NCBI GenBank assembly: GCA_947628025.1
Contig: CANQYH010000153.1
Location: forward strand, 1-7,633
Direction: 5' to 3'
Source: an uncultured Lachnospiraceae bacterium
GTDB lineage: Bacteria; Bacillota; Clostridia; Lachnospirales; Lachnospiraceae
DNA length: 7,633 nt
How positions within the stretch are numbered: position 1 is the stretch's first letter; each line of letters opens with the position of its first letter. The translations under genes were made by a program, and so were the position numbers. The notes under the pieces were generated by a model. That model worked only from the letters and a program-made list of their open reading frames with translations. It was not told where the DNA came from and did not search any database. This document shows positions 6,756 to 7,633 of the stretch, one piece after another.

Positions 6756-7633
6756 ATGACAGAACAGGATAAACTATACTTTGAGGAATTGGCTCAGGAT
6801 AGAAAAGAAAGTGCTGCAATGCTGGATAAACCTTCTATGAGGGGAGTAAAAAAAAGCGTCGCAGAAAAGTATTCAGATCCGGCTCATTTTATCTATGAAC
6901 TGATTCAAAATGCCGACGATGCAGGCGCAACCGAAGCCCATTTTGAGTTATATAAAAAAGAATTAATTTTTAGGCATAATGGCACAAGACATTTTTTTGT
7001 ATCAAATCCTGAAACCGAAGAACAGGACACCAAACGAGGGCGTCTTGGAGATATCAATGCCATTACTTCTATCGCTAATTCCAATAAGACAGACACCGCT
7101 GCAACTATTGGCAAATTCGGTGTGGGTTTTAAAGCGGTATTTCAATATACTATGACGCCACATATATATGATTCTAATGTTGCTTTTAGAATAGAACATT
7201 TTATCGTTCCCGTTTTACTGGAGAAAGACTATAAATCGCGTAAAGAGAATGAGACTATTTTTATGTTTCCTTTTGACCATCCGGAAAATGATGCAGAAAA
7301 AGCATATCGGGACATTCAAGAGAAACTGCAGAATCTCGTGTTTCCTATTCTATTTCTAAAAAATCTGCATCTCATTACATATTGGACAATTTCTAAAAGT
7401 GGAAAATATACAAAAGAACTTGTACAAAAAGAAGTATTTAACGACGGAACAGACGCTGATTTGCTCAAAGTAAAAAATGGTATAGGAGAGGAGACAAACA
7501 GATTGTGGGTTTTCTCGCGGACCATTGCACACAATTTAAAGTATTCTGTAGGATTCTTTTTGGACAAAAAAGGAGAACTCACGCCGGTTGATTACAGTGC
7601 ATTCTGTTTCTTCCCTACAAAAACAGCAACCGG
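6756..7633 (+). CDS. Sacsin/Hsp90-type GHKL ATPase-domain protein, 3' end beyond the window
   Basis: This open frame runs 292 codons to the window edge without a stop; the family is usually very large (often above 1000 residues). The ATG at 6756 follows AGAGGGG (6741-6747). The N-terminus is a sacsin-type Hsp90-like ATPase domain: the N-box FIYELIQNADDAGATEA (45-61) holds the Mg-ATP residue Asn52 in the hallmark ELIQNADDA. A strand LIFRHNG (70-76) stands in the position of the Asp-x-Gly box, DINAITSIANSNK (99-111) follows, and the glycine-rich ATP lid is IGKFGVGFKAVFQYT (118-132). These motifs look intact, so ATP binding is expected. Domains of this type occur in eukaryotic sacsin and in bacterial proteins predicted to act in defence. 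Here it follows the McrB-like gene by 58 bases on the same strand with the same AT-rich composition, suggesting one operon. Effector or DNA-processing domains, if any, lie beyond the window. Confidence 0.87.
   Translation, partial: MTEQDKLYFEELAQDRKESAAMLDKPSMRGVKKSVAEKYSDPAHFIYELIQNADDAGATEAHFELYKKELIFRHNGTRHFFVSNPETEEQDTKRGRLGDINAITSIANSNKTDTAATIGKFGVGFKAVFQYTMTPHIYDSNVAFRIEHFIVPVLLEKDYKSRKENETIFMFPFDHPENDAEKAYRDIQEKLQNLVFPILFLKNLHLITYWTISKSGKYTKELVQKEVFNDGTDADLLKVKNGIGEETNRLWVFSRTIAHNLKYSVGFFLDKKGELTPVDYSAFCFFPTKTAT

Noticed and set aside
1..7633. CRISPR arrays, tRNA genes, transposases or integrases
   Set aside because: No regularly spaced repeats, cloverleaf sequences or transposase/recombinase motifs were seen on either strand.

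Overview
The window looks like a chromosomal segment of a Gram-positive anaerobe of the class Clostridia, most likely a Lachnospiraceae-type gut bacterium. This rests on the gene types (a DedA protein, a GT4 glycosyltransferase, a VanR/VanS-like OmpR-type two-component pair), the strong AGGAGG-type ribosome binding sites, and a GC-rich core beside an AT-rich accessory stretch. The taxonomic call is an inference; no rRNA or other marker gene is present.

Layout. Positions 1-211 are a leader with a sigma-A-like promoter (3-32) and a nested inverted repeat. A DedA-family membrane protein (212-724) follows. In the same operon is a glycosyltransferase family 4 gene (739-1382) that has lost its middle and is frameshifted. 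A response regulator (1509-2219) and a large multi-pass sensor histidine kinase (2233-4536) form a tight two-gene operon, possibly transcribed from a promoter inside the dead glycosyltransferase. On the opposite strand, convergent with the kinase, are a GNAT acetyltransferase gene broken by a one-base frameshift (4575-5080) and, just upstream of it, remains of a heavily frameshifted gene (5094 to about 5345).

From about 5100 onward base composition changes sharply to AT-rich. After an AT-rich spacer with a candidate extended -10 promoter (5478-5486), two same-strand genes form what I infer to be a defence-type accessory module. The first (5667-6697) is an McrB-like AAA+ protein whose Walker A is absent, whose Walker B acidic residues are replaced and whose sensor-1 region is altered, so it looks like a pseudo-ATPase; it also carries one frame change. 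The second (6756 to beyond 7633) begins with a sacsin/Hsp90-type GHKL ATPase domain with intact ATP-binding motifs and runs off the window.

The working hypothesis is that the catalytically degenerate McrB-like protein is a sensor or scaffold for the active Hsp90-like ATPase, with further genes beyond the window. Four of the eight protein-coding loci carry frame lesions, so the segment is either undergoing decay or contains assembly indels; this affects how the first module gene should be read.
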